Origin: Streptomyces milbemycinicus
Lineage (GTDB): Bacteria > Actinomycetota > Actinomycetes > Streptomycetales > Streptomycetaceae
Assembly: GCF_002154605.1 (NCBI RefSeq)
Contig: NZ_MUNE01000762.1
Coordinates: 1-42,537, forward strand
Length of the DNA stretch: 42,537 bases
Reading direction: 5' to 3'
In this document: positions 9,821 to 17,785 of the stretch, piece by piece
Position numbering within the stretch: position 1 is the stretch's first letter
Layout of the letters: the number at the start of each line of letters is the position of its first letter
Program-made: the position numbers and the translations under genes
Notes under the pieces: generated by a model
The model's input: the letters and a program-made list of their open reading frames with translations, nothing else
Database searches by the model: none
What the model was told of the DNA's origin: nothing

Positions 9821-9855
9821 GCGGGGACCCCCGCTCAGCCGTAGGCCGCAAGGGT

Positions 9856-11757
9856 CTACTCCAACGGTGGGTCCTGCGGGTCGCGGTACATGGGGCCGCG
9901 GCCCGACAGGACCTCGCCGTATGCCTGCATCAGATCCGGCAGCCGCAGCGTGGCCAGGTCCTCGCGGGTCGGCGCGCCGGTCCAGCCGGACAGCCGCAGA
10001 TCCCGGTAGGCGCAGCTCTTCTCGTACAGCGTCCGCAGAAACCGTCCGTTGCCCAGCTCGTCGATCCAGCCCTGGTCCACGACGTGTCCGCTGATGGAGC
10101 GCAGCTCCTCCACCGCCTCCTCGTCCCACATGTCGCCGTTCTCGGCGGCCAGCACCTCGCCGATCCGGGTGAGCTCCAGCGGGCGGTAGCTGGGGAAGTC
10201 GACGCGCGTCGTGAAGCGCGAGCCGAGGCCGGGGTTCGCGGCCAGCAGCCGGTCCATGCCCTCGGGGTAGCCGGCCAGGATCACCACGAGGCGGTCGCGG
10301 TTGTCCTCGGCGCGCTTGAGCAGCACCTGCAGCGCCTCGTCGCCGTACGCGTCGCCCTTGCTGTAGCCGGAGTTGGACAGGGAGTACGCCTCGTCCACGA
10401 ACAGCACCCCGCCGAGCGCCGAGTCGATCAGCTCATTGGCCTTCACGGCGGTCTGGCCCAGATACTCGCCGACCAGATCGGCGCGCCCGGCCTCCACCAG
10501 ATGGTCGCCGCCCAGCAGTCCGAGCGCGTAGAAGACGCGGCCGAGGATCCGGGCGACCGTGGTCTTGCCGGTGCCGGAGGGGCCGGAGAAGACGAAGTGC
10601 CGCTTGGGCGGCTGGACCGGGAGGCCCTGCCCGGCGCGCAGCCGGGCCATATGGAGCTGCGCCGACAGCGCCCGCACCTGCCGTTTGACGGGCTCAAGGC
10701 CGACCATGCGCTCCAGCTCCTGCAGCGCGTTCTCCAGCAGGACGGGGTCGGAGGGGCCGGGCTGCGGGGGTACGCCGACCCGCTCGCGCGGGCCGTCGGA
10801 GGCCACCACGGGGGAGCTCACCAGCGGGGAGCCCTCCGGATCCGGGCCGGTGGTGCGCAGCTCGCGGCCGTCCGGCGGGTCGGCGGCGACCAGCGGGTCG
10901 GGGTCGGTGGCGGCGGCGTCGCGGCCCTCGGCGGCGTCCTGGCTGCCGAGTCCGGCCAGCGATACGGCGGCCAGGTCCGCGGTCTCGTCCAGGCCGTCGC
11001 CCTCGGCTATGGCCGCGAGCCGGGCCGAGGTGTCCATGAACGTCGGGTCGATGCGGTGCACCGCGCGGTAGAGGGGCAGCGCCGCGGCGCTGCGGCCGGT
11101 GCCCTCATGGGCGCGGGCCAGCCAGTAGCGCAGCTCCTTGCGCTGCGGCTGCTCGCTGCGGCAGCGCATTAAGGCGGCGGCGAGCAGCGGTTCGGCCTGG
11201 CCGAACATCTCCAGGCGCACCCGGGCCATCCCGCCGAACAGCCCCGCCTCGATGCCCAGTAACGGATCGTCCAGCAGCGGTTCGGTGTGCCGCACCAGCT
11301 GCTCCCAGTCCTTGACCAGATACGCCCGGCAGGCGTGCAGAAAGCGCGCCTGCGGATCGGCCTCGACGGGCGGGCAGCCGGCCAGGGCCCGGTCGAGCTC
11401 GGGGACGTGGCGGCCGTCGAGCCAGTGCGAGGCGTGCGCGAGCAGCAGGTCCCGGCTGGTCTCCAGCACCGGCTGAACCCACCAGCCCAGCCAGTACCAG
11501 GAGTTCAGGGTGCGGTGGTGGCGGGCGCGCTGCTCGCCGAAGCGGTCGCGGTGCCGGTACATCCGTAGCAGCGCGGTCGTGGTGTCGGCCCGCAGCGCGT
11601 GCAGGCCGAGCCAGGCGTCGGCCATTCCGGGGTCGTGCCGCACCGCGACCCGGAACTCGTCCTCGGCCTGCGCGTACGCGCCCATGGTGTAGGCGTCGAC
11701 GGCGCGCAGCCAGGCGAGATCGGCTGGGGCGTGCGAACTCTGCGTGCCGAAATCCAT
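9856..11757 (-). CDS. TPR-AAA+ ATPase of the CbxX/CfqX (EccA-like) family
   Basis: This 633-aa protein begins MDFGTQSSHAPADLAWLRAV. The start at 11757 is preceded on its strand by GGGGGAC, and upstream codons lose similarity. The first half (about residues 15-275) is helical and TPR-like. A linker follows, then a CbxX-type AAA+ domain (about 340-610). Walker A GPSGTGKTT is near residue 395 and Walker B reads VLFVDEAYSL; a sensor-like ILAGYPEGMDRLL and the SRF arginine region complete it. This architecture is that of EccA, the cytosolic ATPase of type VII secretion. No other ESX component is nearby, so its partner is unknown. Confidence 0.85.
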   Translation of the reverse strand: MDFGTQSSHAPADLAWLRAVDAYTMGAYAQAEDEFRVAVRHDPGMADAWLGLHALRADTTTALLRMYRHRDRFGEQRARHHRTLNSWYWLGWWVQPVLETSRDLLLAHASHWLDGRHVPELDRALAGCPPVEADPQARFLHACRAYLVKDWEQLVRHTEPLLDDPLLGIEAGLFGGMARVRLEMFGQAEPLLAAALMRCRSEQPQRKELRYWLARAHEGTGRSAAALPLYRAVHRIDPTFMDTSARLAAIAEGDGLDETADLAAVSLAGLGSQDAAEGRDAAATDPDPLVAADPPDGRELRTTGPDPEGSPLVSSPVVASDGPRERVGVPPQPGPSDPVLLENALQELERMVGLEPVKRQVRALSAQLHMARLRAGQGLPVQPPKRHFVFSGPSGTGKTTVARILGRVFYALGLLGGDHLVEAGRADLVGEYLGQTAVKANELIDSALGGVLFVDEAYSLSNSGYSKGDAYGDEALQVLLKRAEDNRDRLVVILAGYPEGMDRLLAANPGLGSRFTTRVDFPSYRPLELTRIGEVLAAENGDMWDEEAVEELRSISGHVVDQGWIDELGNGRFLRTLYEKSCAYRDLRLSGWTGAPTREDLATLRLPDLMQAYGEVLSGRGPMYRDPQDPPLE

Positions 11758-11976
11758 CACGTCCCCCACAAACCCTGCCCCCGTGGTTGCCGCAGGGGCG
11801 GCTGCCCCGTTTTCGCATCGTACCTGCGCAGGCCGCACGGGCCGAGGGTGCCGCACGGCTGTTCGTGTCCAACTTGCCTGGCCGGGCGGCGTGCGCGGGG
11901 GCGCAGACGGGGCGCGAAAGGCCGGAAGACGCTGGTCACCGAGGGTGAGGGGGGTGCGGAACAAAAGCGGCGGAAA

Positions 11977-12006
11977 GGGACCCCCAGGAACCCCCGGAGG
12001 GGTCCC
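11977..12006. terminator. Inverted repeat downstream of the small-RNA candidate
   Basis: GGGACCCC (11977-11984) pairs with GGGGTCCC (11999-12006) around a 14-base loop. It lies between the stronger hairpin at 12017-12052 and the ATPase start, and may act as a backup terminator or leader structure. Confidence 0.45.
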
Positions 12007-12016
12007 CGGACAGGAC

Positions 12017-12052
12017 GAAGCCCCCGATCACGGGGGAACAACCGGGGGCTTC
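12017..12052 (-). terminator. Strong hairpin terminator
   Basis: GAAGCCCCCG (12017-12026) pairs perfectly with CGGGGGCTTC (12043-12052). The interior also allows a competing CCCCCG-ATCA-CGGGGG hairpin. It lies downstream of the kinase gene and upstream of the ATPase gene on the minus strand, and could end the small-RNA candidate that starts near 12083. Confidence 0.65.
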
Positions 12053-12064
12053 GCGTTGTGGGGC

Positions 12065-12078
12065 GACTCGTACGAGTC
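12065..12078. promoter_or_regulatory. 14-bp perfect palindrome
   Basis: GACTCGTACGAGTC is fully self-complementary. It lies about five bases downstream of the predicted minus-strand transcription start, where a repressor operator or an RNA hairpin are both possible. Confidence 0.5.
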
Positions 12079-12088
12079 ACACATTGAG

Positions 12089-12118
12089 AACGTAAGACCT
12101 GTATGGGCCCCCGGTCAA
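12089..12118 (-). promoter_or_regulatory. Candidate HrdB-type promoter, minus strand
   Basis: Read on the minus strand: -35 TTGACC at 12118-12113, 18-base spacer, -10 TACGTT at 12094-12089. It would drive the small-RNA candidate and perhaps the ATPase gene. Confidence 0.4.
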
Positions 12119-12170
12119 GCCGAGTTGAGGCGCGCGTCGCGGGTCGGGAGCGCCGATCGGACGCTCGTGG

Positions 12171-12863
12171 TTACGCAGTGTGAGGCCGAGGGGGGGTTCG
12201 GGCCGCCACGGCGGGCCCCGCCTGCAACTCGTACCCCTCTTTTCGCTGCACTACCAGAGTTTCGGCATACGGGCGCGAGGGGTCCACGGCGAAATGCGCG
12301 CGCTCGGCGGGAAGCCAGCCGTCCCAGAATGTGGACAGCTCCGGTCCGTCCCGCAGCTGTCCCCGCCGCCAGGACTCCACATCGGGCACCTCCATCCACA
12401 GCAGCCGCGCGAGATACGGGCGCAGGGCGCGGCGGCCGGTCCCCACACCCTCGATCAGCACCACGGGGGCAGGGGCCAGCCGCCGCCGGTCGGCCGCGAA
12501 GCGGCGCTCCACCCAGTCGTACGGCGCGTACCGGGCGGCGGCGCCGCGGGCGAAGGGGACGAGGACCTGCTCGCGCAGCCGCCCGGTCCAGGCGAACAGC
12601 TCCTCGTGGGTGGCGAGGTCGTCGGTGTGCAGCACGGGGGCGCCGCCGAGCGCCGCCGCCAGCCGCCCGGCGAACGTGGTCTTACCGGACCCCGCATGCC
12701 CGTCCACCGCGACCAGCCGGACCGGTCCGCACGAGGGCGGCAGCGCGCACAGCAGGCGGGCCAACGCATCGAGCGCGGGCGCGTCGGGCGCGTCGGGCTC
12801 GCCGGGCGTGTCCGGGGCGGCGAGGGGGCCGGGCAGGTCGGTGGCTATGTCGGAGAGGTCCAT
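12171..12863 (-). CDS. Uridine kinase-like P-loop protein
   Basis: This 230-aa protein has the Walker A motif GHAGSGKTT at residues 55-63, followed by VLHTDDLATHEELFAW, the region that binds the phosphate acceptor in uridine kinase relatives, and VVLIEGVGTGRRALRPYL. Such proteins phosphorylate nucleosides or related small molecules; the substrate is not settled by sequence. The start at 12863 has AAGGTGG upstream on its strand. An Asp/Pro/Ala-rich stretch at residues 17-30 contains short repeats. It is divergent from the C39-like gene. Confidence 0.8.
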   Translation of the reverse strand: MDLSDIATDLPGPLAAPDTPGEPDAPDAPALDALARLLCALPPSCGPVRLVAVDGHAGSGKTTFAGRLAAALGGAPVLHTDDLATHEELFAWTGRLREQVLVPFARGAAARYAPYDWVERRFAADRRRLAPAPVVLIEGVGTGRRALRPYLARLLWMEVPDVESWRRGQLRDGPELSTFWDGWLPAERAHFAVDPSRPYAETLVVQRKEGYELQAGPAVAARTPPRPHTA

Positions 12864-12955
12864 CGCCGACCACCTTACGGCCGCCGTCCCGGCCCGGTCG
12901 CGCCGCTGTTTTCCGGCTCCGCGCGCACCCCGCCGTTCCCTCCGTTTCACTCCAA

Positions 12956-12967
12956 TGGTCCACACCA
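12956..12967. promoter_or_regulatory. DasR-like operator candidate
   Basis: TGGTCCACACCA matches 10 of 12 positions of the DasR responsive element TGGTCTAGACCA as I recall it. It sits in the divergent region, 116 bp before the C39-like peptidase and 93 bp before the kinase gene. Confidence 0.45.
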
Positions 12968-13082
12968 ATATTGATGAGGTGCCGCACCGGGAATCACTGG
13001 CCTGACACCATTCGCAGCGGCCATAGTTGTGCGACTGTCGCGCACCCGCGGCCCACCCGGACGACGACTGGGGGAACCCCGT

Positions 13083-14474
13083 ATGACCAGATCCGGAGAC
13101 GGATTCACACCTCGCCGCACCGTGCTCGCCGCCGCCTTCGCCGTCACCTCGGCGACCGTGCTGTCCACCGCGGACGCCGCGGCCGCCGAGGCGGTGCGCC
13201 CTGCGGCCCGGCCCGCCCGCAGAGCCGCCGCCCCCGCCATCGGCTACCACGGCTGGACCAGCCTCGCCGACTGGCGGGCCGGAGCGGGCGACGGAATCCG
13301 CGTCGAGGCCGGAGCCCGCCCCGGCGTGGTCATCTCCCGCCCCGCGGGCACCGCCGACTACACCGATCCGCACACCGGCACCACCGCCGCCTGGGAGTAC
13401 GCCACCTGGACCTCCCCGATCCACACCCTGCCCCACCCGGCCACCGAGGCGATCGTCTCCTGGAACGCCCGCACCCCGGCCGGCACCTGGATCCAGGCCG
13501 AGCTCAAGGGCACTTACTCCGACGGCACCGACACCCCCTGGTATGTGATGGGCCGCTGGACGTCCGGGGACGGCACCGACTCCATCCGGCGGACCTCGGT
13601 CGACGACCAGAGCGACGGCAAGAGCGCGGTGTGGACCGACACCTTCTCCGTCGACGACCCGGCGAGCGGGCTGCGGCTCGCCTCGTACCGGCTGCGGCTC
13701 ACCCTCTACCGCAAGCCCGGCAGCGGGCTGACGCCCAAGGTCTGGCGGGTGGGCGCGATGGGCTCGGACGTCCCCGACCGCTTCGAGGTGCCCGCCTCCA
13801 CCCCGGGCCTGGCCGGCGGCCGGGAGCTGCCCGTGCCGCGCTACTCGCAGGAGATCCACAAGGGCCAGTACCCGGAGTACGACAACGGCGGCGAGGCGTG
13901 GTGCAGCCCCACCTCGTCCCAGATGATCGTCGAGTACTGGGGCCGTAAGCCCACGTCCGAGGACCTGGCCTGGGTCAACCCCGACTACGCCGATCCGCAG
14001 GTCTGCCACGCCGCCCGGTACACCTTCGACTACCAGTACGAGGGCTGCGGCAACTGGCCGTTCAACGCCGCGTACGCCGCCACGTACCGCGACATGCAGG
14101 GCGTGGTGACCCGGCTCGGCTCGCTGAACGACGCCGAGAAGCTGATCGCCGCCGGCATTCCGGTGATCACCTCCCAGTCCTTCCTCAAGGAGGAGCTGAC
14201 CGGGGCCGGTTACGGCACCGCGGGCCATCTGATGACCGTGATCGGCTTCACCGCCGACGGCGACGTCATCGCCAACGACCCGGCGTCCGCCGACAACGCG
14301 GCGGTCCGCCACGTCTACAAGCGGCGCGAGTTCGAAACGATCTGGCTGCGGACCAAGCGCTACAACGCCCAGGGCAAGGTGGCCTCCGGCACCGGGGGCG
14401 TGTGCTACCTGTACTTCCCGGCCAAGCCGACCGCGAGCCAGCGCCGGGCCCTGCAGGAGCTGGGCATCCGCTGA
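13083..14474 (+). CDS. Secreted C39-like cysteine peptidase
   Basis: This 463-aa protein begins with a Tat-type leader (PRRTVLAAAFA followed by an Ala-rich stretch; cleavage probably near residues 30-38). A beta-rich N-terminal half (about residues 50-240) precedes a papain-like C39_2 domain. Its candidate catalytic residues are C274 in GEAWCSPTS, H382 in AGHLM and N398/D399 in IANDPAS. It likely cleaves peptides or peptide crosslinks outside the cell. The ATG at 13083 follows GGGGGAA; an upstream in-frame GTG at 13029 would bury the leader. Transcribed away from the kinase gene, with a DasR-like site upstream. Confidence 0.82.
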   Translation: MTRSGDGFTPRRTVLAAAFAVTSATVLSTADAAAAEAVRPAARPARRAAAPAIGYHGWTSLADWRAGAGDGIRVEAGARPGVVISRPAGTADYTDPHTGTTAAWEYATWTSPIHTLPHPATEAIVSWNARTPAGTWIQAELKGTYSDGTDTPWYVMGRWTSGDGTDSIRRTSVDDQSDGKSAVWTDTFSVDDPASGLRLASYRLRLTLYRKPGSGLTPKVWRVGAMGSDVPDRFEVPASTPGLAGGRELPVPRYSQEIHKGQYPEYDNGGEAWCSPTSSQMIVEYWGRKPTSEDLAWVNPDYADPQVCHAARYTFDYQYEGCGNWPFNAAYAATYRDMQGVVTRLGSLNDAEKLIAAGIPVITSQSFLKEELTGAGYGTAGHLMTVIGFTADGDVIANDPASADNAAVRHVYKRREFETIWLRTKRYNAQGKVASGTGGVCYLYFPAKPTASQRRALQELGIR

Positions 14475-14623
14475 GCCCACCGGCGGCGCCCGGCCCCGGG
14501 CGCCGCCCTCCGCCCCTCCTTCGCTGCGCCCCCGGCCATGATCCGAGGTGCGGGCGGGCCCCCGGCTGCCCATCCTGGACAGGGGGAGGTCACCGCCCGC
14601 AGCGCGAGGAAGGGTGAATGTTC

Positions 14624-14653
14624 ATGGCCACCCAGCCCGAGCCGCCCGCCTGA
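14624..14653 (+). CDS. Possible nine-codon leader peptide
   Basis: ATG 14624 reads nine codons (MATQPEPPA) and stops at TGA 14651-14653, overlapping the ATG of the oxidoreductase by one base (TGATG). A good AGGAAGGG box lies 10 bases upstream of this ATG, while the oxidoreductase ATG has no box of its own. Translation of the short frame may feed the main gene. It may instead be chance. Confidence 0.3.
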   Translation: MATQPEPPA

Positions 14654-16419
14654 TGACCGGCGAGGCGGTCCCGTTCGAAACCCCGGACCTGTACGGCGCG
14701 TTCCCGCGGCTGACCGAAGAGCAGATCGGGTTCCTGGCCGACCACGGGCGCCGCTTCCCCGTCGAGCCCGGACAGGTGCTGATCCGCGAGGGCGAGCGGG
14801 TCACCGAGTTCATGGTGGTCCTGCGCGGCTCAGTGGCCGTCGTGGAGGACTTCGGCGGCCCCGGGGAGCGGATCCTGCGGGTGCACGGCCCAGGGCGGTT
14901 CCTCGGCGAGGTGGGGCTGCTCAGCGGCCAGGCCGCCTTCACCACCTCCCAGGCCCGCGAGGCCGGGGAGATCCTGTCCGCGCCGGTCGACCGGGTGCGC
15001 GTGCTGGTCGCCCGCGACCCCATCCTCGGCGATCTCATCCTCCGCGCCTACCTGGGCCGCCGCGCCCTGCTGGTCGGCGCGGGCGCGGGCTTCCGCATCA
15101 TCGGCTCCCGCTATTCGCCGGACACCCGCAGGCTCCGCGAGTTCGCGGCCCGCAACCGGCTGCCGCACCGCTGGATCGACCTGGAGGCGGACCAGGAGGC
15201 CGAGGCGGGGCTGCGGCGGTTCTCCATCAGGCCCGAGGAGACGCCGATCGTCATCTGGCGGGAGCGGGAACTGCTGCGCAACCCCAGCAACGCCGAGCTG
15301 GCCCGGCTCATCGGACTGACCGCCCCGCCGACCGCCGAGGAGGGCCGCTGCGATGTGCTCATCATCGGCTCCGGCCCGGCCGGGCTCGCGGCCGCCGTCT
15401 ACGGGGCCTCCGAGGGGCTGTCCACCGTCGTGATGGACGCGATCGCCACCGGCGGCCAGGCCGGCACCTCGTCCCGGATCGAGAACTACTTCGGCTTCCC
15501 GTCCGGGATCTCCGGCGCCGAACTCGCCGAGCTGGGCGTCTTCCAGGCGCACAAGTTCGGGGCGGCGGTCCGCGTCCCGGCCGAGGCGACCGCGCTCGCA
15601 CCGGACGACGGCCGGTACCGCATCGCCCTGGCCGACGGCGGCGAGGTGATCAGCCGGAGCATCGTGCTGGCCACGGGCGCCCGGTACCGCCGCCTGGACG
15701 TGCCGGGGATCGAGCGCCTGGAGTCCACGAGCGTGCACTACGCGGCCACCGTGTACGAGGCCCAGCAGTGCCGCGCCGACCCGGTCGCGGTGGTCGGCGG
15801 CGGCAACTCCTCGGGCCAGGCGGCGCTCTTCCTCGCGGACCATGTGCCGCGCGCGTATCTGCTGGTCCGGGGCGCCGACCTCAGGGCCAAGATGTCCCGC
15901 TACCTCATCGACCGGATCGAGCGCCACCCCCGGGTGAAGGTGCTGTGCAACACCGAGGCGCGCGAGGTGATCGGCGAGGACGCGCTGCGGGCCGTCGTGG
16001 TGGAGAACAATCTCTCCGGCGAGCGGCGCAAGCTCGACGTCCGCGCGCTGTTCTGCTTCATCGGGGCGGTGCCCTGCACCGCCTGGCTGGCCGGCTCCCT
16101 CGCCCTGGACGACCGCGGTTTCGTGGTCACCGGCGCCCCGGCGCGGGCCCGGGCGGGACCCGCGGCCTGGGAGGGCCATGACCGCGGCTCCATGCCCCTG
16201 GAGACCAGTCTGCCGGGGGTCTTCGCGGCGGGTGACGTACGCAGCGGCTCGGTCAAACGGGTGGCCTCCGCCGTCGGCGAAGGGGCGATGGCGATCCACC
16301 ACGCCCATGAACACCTCAGCCACCTCGCCACCTATGCTCCGCCCGGCCCGCCCCTCGAGCCGGACGGTGGACACAACACATCCGCGGATCACCGAGAGGA
16401 CGGAGGTGATGGGCGATGA
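14653..16419 (+). CDS. cNMP-binding FAD-dependent oxidoreductase (thioredoxin-reductase-like)
   Basis: This 588-aa protein combines three parts. Residues about 15-130 form a cyclic-nucleotide-binding type fold (EGERVTEFMVVLRGSVAVVED, FLGEVGLLSG). Residues about 145-220 form a thioredoxin-like segment without CxxC. Residues about 232-560 form a two-dinucleotide-binding flavoprotein like TrxB (IIGSGPAGLAAAVYG, VVGGGNSSGQAALF, GVFAAGDVRSGSVKRV). The CATC-type redox pair of real thioredoxin reductases is replaced by YAATVYEAQ, as in related cNMP-TrxB proteins, so another acceptor is expected. The ATG at 14653 is favoured for protein similarity. The 3' end overlaps the Hsp20 start by four bases. 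Confidence 0.85.
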   Translation: MTGEAVPFETPDLYGAFPRLTEEQIGFLADHGRRFPVEPGQVLIREGERVTEFMVVLRGSVAVVEDFGGPGERILRVHGPGRFLGEVGLLSGQAAFTTSQAREAGEILSAPVDRVRVLVARDPILGDLILRAYLGRRALLVGAGAGFRIIGSRYSPDTRRLREFAARNRLPHRWIDLEADQEAEAGLRRFSIRPEETPIVIWRERELLRNPSNAELARLIGLTAPPTAEEGRCDVLIIGSGPAGLAAAVYGASEGLSTVVMDAIATGGQAGTSSRIENYFGFPSGISGAELAELGVFQAHKFGAAVRVPAEATALAPDDGRYRIALADGGEVISRSIVLATGARYRRLDVPGIERLESTSVHYAATVYEAQQCRADPVAVVGGGNSSGQAALFLADHVPRAYLLVRGADLRAKMSRYLIDRIERHPRVKVLCNTEAREVIGEDALRAVVVENNLSGERRKLDVRALFCFIGAVPCTAWLAGSLALDDRGFVVTGAPARARAGPAAWEGHDRGSMPLETSLPGVFAAGDVRSGSVKRVASAVGEGAMAIHHAHEHLSHLATYAPPGPPLEPDGGHNTSADHREDGGDGR

Positions 16420-16916
16420 GCATGCCCGTCCGACGTACGCGAAACGAGGGCGCGCTGGAGCGCCAGCGCGGCTGGGCCCGCAGCCCGCTGGCCGAATTCG
16501 ACGATCTGCTCAACCAGATGGGCGGTCTGCTCGAATCCACGGTCGGCGGCACGATGCCGGGCGCCGCCCTGGCGGCCTGGACGCCGTCCGCCGACGTGTC
16601 CGAGACCGACGAGTCCTACCACGTGCAGATCGAGCTCCCGGGCGTCAGCCGGCAGGACGTCGATGTCGAGGTGAGCGGGCCGGAACTGGCCGTTTCGGGG
16701 GAGATCAAGGAACGTGAGCGCAAGGGCGTCCTGCGCCGCACCACCCGCCGTACCGGCCGCTTCGAGTACCGGATGCGGCTGCCGAGCGAAGTGAACGCCG
16801 AAGGCGTCAAGGCGAGCATGTCCGACGGCGTGTTGTCGATCGACGTCCCCAAGGCGGAGACCACCAAGCTCCGCCACATCGAAATCACCGAGGCCGGCGA
16901 GAGCGGGGGCCGCTGA
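16416..16916 (+). CDS. Hsp20/alpha-crystallin small heat-shock protein
   Basis: This 166-aa chaperone has the alpha-crystallin domain at about residues 50-150: PSADVSETDESYHVQIELPGV, and LPSEVNAEGVKASMSDGVLSIDVPK with the A-x-x-x-x-G-V-L motif. It holds unfolding proteins in a refoldable state without ATP. The N-terminus is Arg-rich. ATG 16416 overlaps the oxidoreductase stop and follows a near-perfect GGAGGTGAT (16401-16409). Cotranscription with the cNMP-binding oxidoreductase suggests a stress or low-oxygen role. Confidence 0.93.
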   Translation: MSMPVRRTRNEGALERQRGWARSPLAEFDDLLNQMGGLLESTVGGTMPGAALAAWTPSADVSETDESYHVQIELPGVSRQDVDVEVSGPELAVSGEIKERERKGVLRRTTRRTGRFEYRMRLPSEVNAEGVKASMSDGVLSIDVPKAETTKLRHIEITEAGESGGR

Positions 16917-17038
16917 CCCCGCCGAAGGAGGCTTCGTCCCGCGGTGGGGCGCGCCCCTTCGGGTGTGTTCCGCCGCGGCCGGCGGACGAACGCGGAACGC
17001 CGCGGACGAACGCAGAAGGACGGCAGAAGGACAACGAG

Positions 17039-17467
17039 ATGGTTGCGACAGGCTTTTCCTCGTTCGACACCATGGTCGACAAGGCCAACCGGCTTCTGAA
17101 AGAGATCGAAGAGGCGTACGGCTGGCCCAAGGAGCGCCGCAAGCAGTCGTACGCGGCCCTGCGCTCGGTGCTGCACCATCTGCGGGACCGGCTCCCGGTC
17201 GATGAGGCCGTGCAGTTCGGCGCGCAGCTCCCGACCTTGTTGCGGGGTGTCTACTACGACGGGTGGCGGCCCGCGCACACACCGGTGAAGATGAACAGTG
17301 AAGAATTCTTCAGGCGGGTCCGCGCGGACTTCCCGTACGCGATCGAAGGTGACACCGAGCAATTGGTGCGCACCGTTCTGCAAGCCCTCGAGCGTCATGT
17401 CAGCGAAGGCGAGTGGAATGATCTGAAGGCGCGGTTGCCGTCGTCGCTGGCGTCCGTCATGCCATAG
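17039..17467 (+). CDS. DUF2267 protein
   Basis: This 142-aa all-helical protein matches DUF2267: a repeated motif of the form LRSVLHHLRDRLPVDEAVQFGAQLPTLLRGVYYDGW, then VLQALERHVSEGEWNDLKARLP. The family is unsolved in function and often sits beside Hsp20 and stress genes, as here. ATG 17039 follows AGAAGGAC. The 122 bases before it hold two GCGGACGAACGC copies 20 bp apart (16982 and 17002). Confidence 0.85.
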   Translation: MVATGFSSFDTMVDKANRLLKEIEEAYGWPKERRKQSYAALRSVLHHLRDRLPVDEAVQFGAQLPTLLRGVYYDGWRPAHTPVKMNSEEFFRRVRADFPYAIEGDTEQLVRTVLQALERHVSEGEWNDLKARLPSSLASVMP

Positions 17468-17781
17468 CGCCCCCGGATAATTGCCCGGCTCCTCCCGGCT
17501 TTTCCGTTCCTGAGGCCGAAAATGACCAAGAAGTGGACTAGTGATTTCCACTTCACCCTCCACAACGGACGGTTGATCAGTAATCTCGGCTCAGCAGCGG
17601 GTTGCCCTGCCGCTATTCGTCATGCTCCACTTCCCCGAGGACGCGGACGACCCTGAGGGCGGCCCCGGAAGCCGGAAGAGGGCGAGGAAGTGCAGGACGT
17701 GTACTGGCGGCCGAAGGGCGACGACGGAGCAGGCGAGGACGCGGCGGCTCATGGCGGCCGCACCGCGGCGGGGCCCGCGAT
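17468..17781. other. Intergenic region with dyad and short frame
   Basis: It contains a dyad (17530-17554) and a short open frame (17690-17785) that overlaps the next gene. It is less G+C-rich than its flanks at 17520-17600. I see no RNA gene. Confidence 0.6.
17530..17554. promoter_or_regulatory. 8-bp dyad upstream of the GGDEF-EAL gene
   Basis: GAAGTGGA (17530-17537) and TCCACTTC (17547-17554) are perfect complements separated by nine bases. This spacing suits a dimeric regulator; no family is assigned. Confidence 0.4.
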
Positions 17782-17785
17782 ATGA
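17690..17785 (+). CDS. Possible 31-codon upstream frame
   Basis: GTG 17690 (or GTG 17699, with GAGGAA nine bases upstream) opens a frame whose TGA overlaps the GGDEF-EAL start as ATGA at 17782-17785. The peptide is Gly/Ala/Asp-rich and not recognised. Coupling to the next gene, which lacks a strong box, is the main reason to list it. Confidence 0.28.
   Translation: MQDVYWRPKGDDGAGEDAAAHGGRTAAGPAI

Larger units (their letters stand above)
12010..12084 (-). ncRNA. Candidate small RNA
   Basis: On the minus strand a vegetative-type promoter, TTGACC (12118-12113) and TACGTT (12094-12089) with an 18-base spacer, predicts a start near 12082-12084. The predicted transcript opens with a palindrome that folds into GACUC-GUAC-GAGUC and runs straight into the hairpin terminator at 12017-12052, giving about 70-75 nt. 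No open frame fits. It could instead be an attenuated leader of the ATPase gene. Prediction from sequence only. Confidence 0.35.

Noticed and set aside
8626..11172. Plus-strand open frame of 848 codons spanning the CNNM and ATPase genes
   Set aside because: It crosses two recognised genes in other frames and has low-complexity composition.
12017..12120. tRNA gene in the 12.0-12.1 kb hairpin region
   Set aside because: No T-loop GTTC, no anticodon arm and no acceptor pairing on either strand.
14653..16419. Thioredoxin reductase (trxB)
   Set aside because: The redox-active CxxC is replaced (YAATVYEAQ) and an extra cNMP-binding domain is present.
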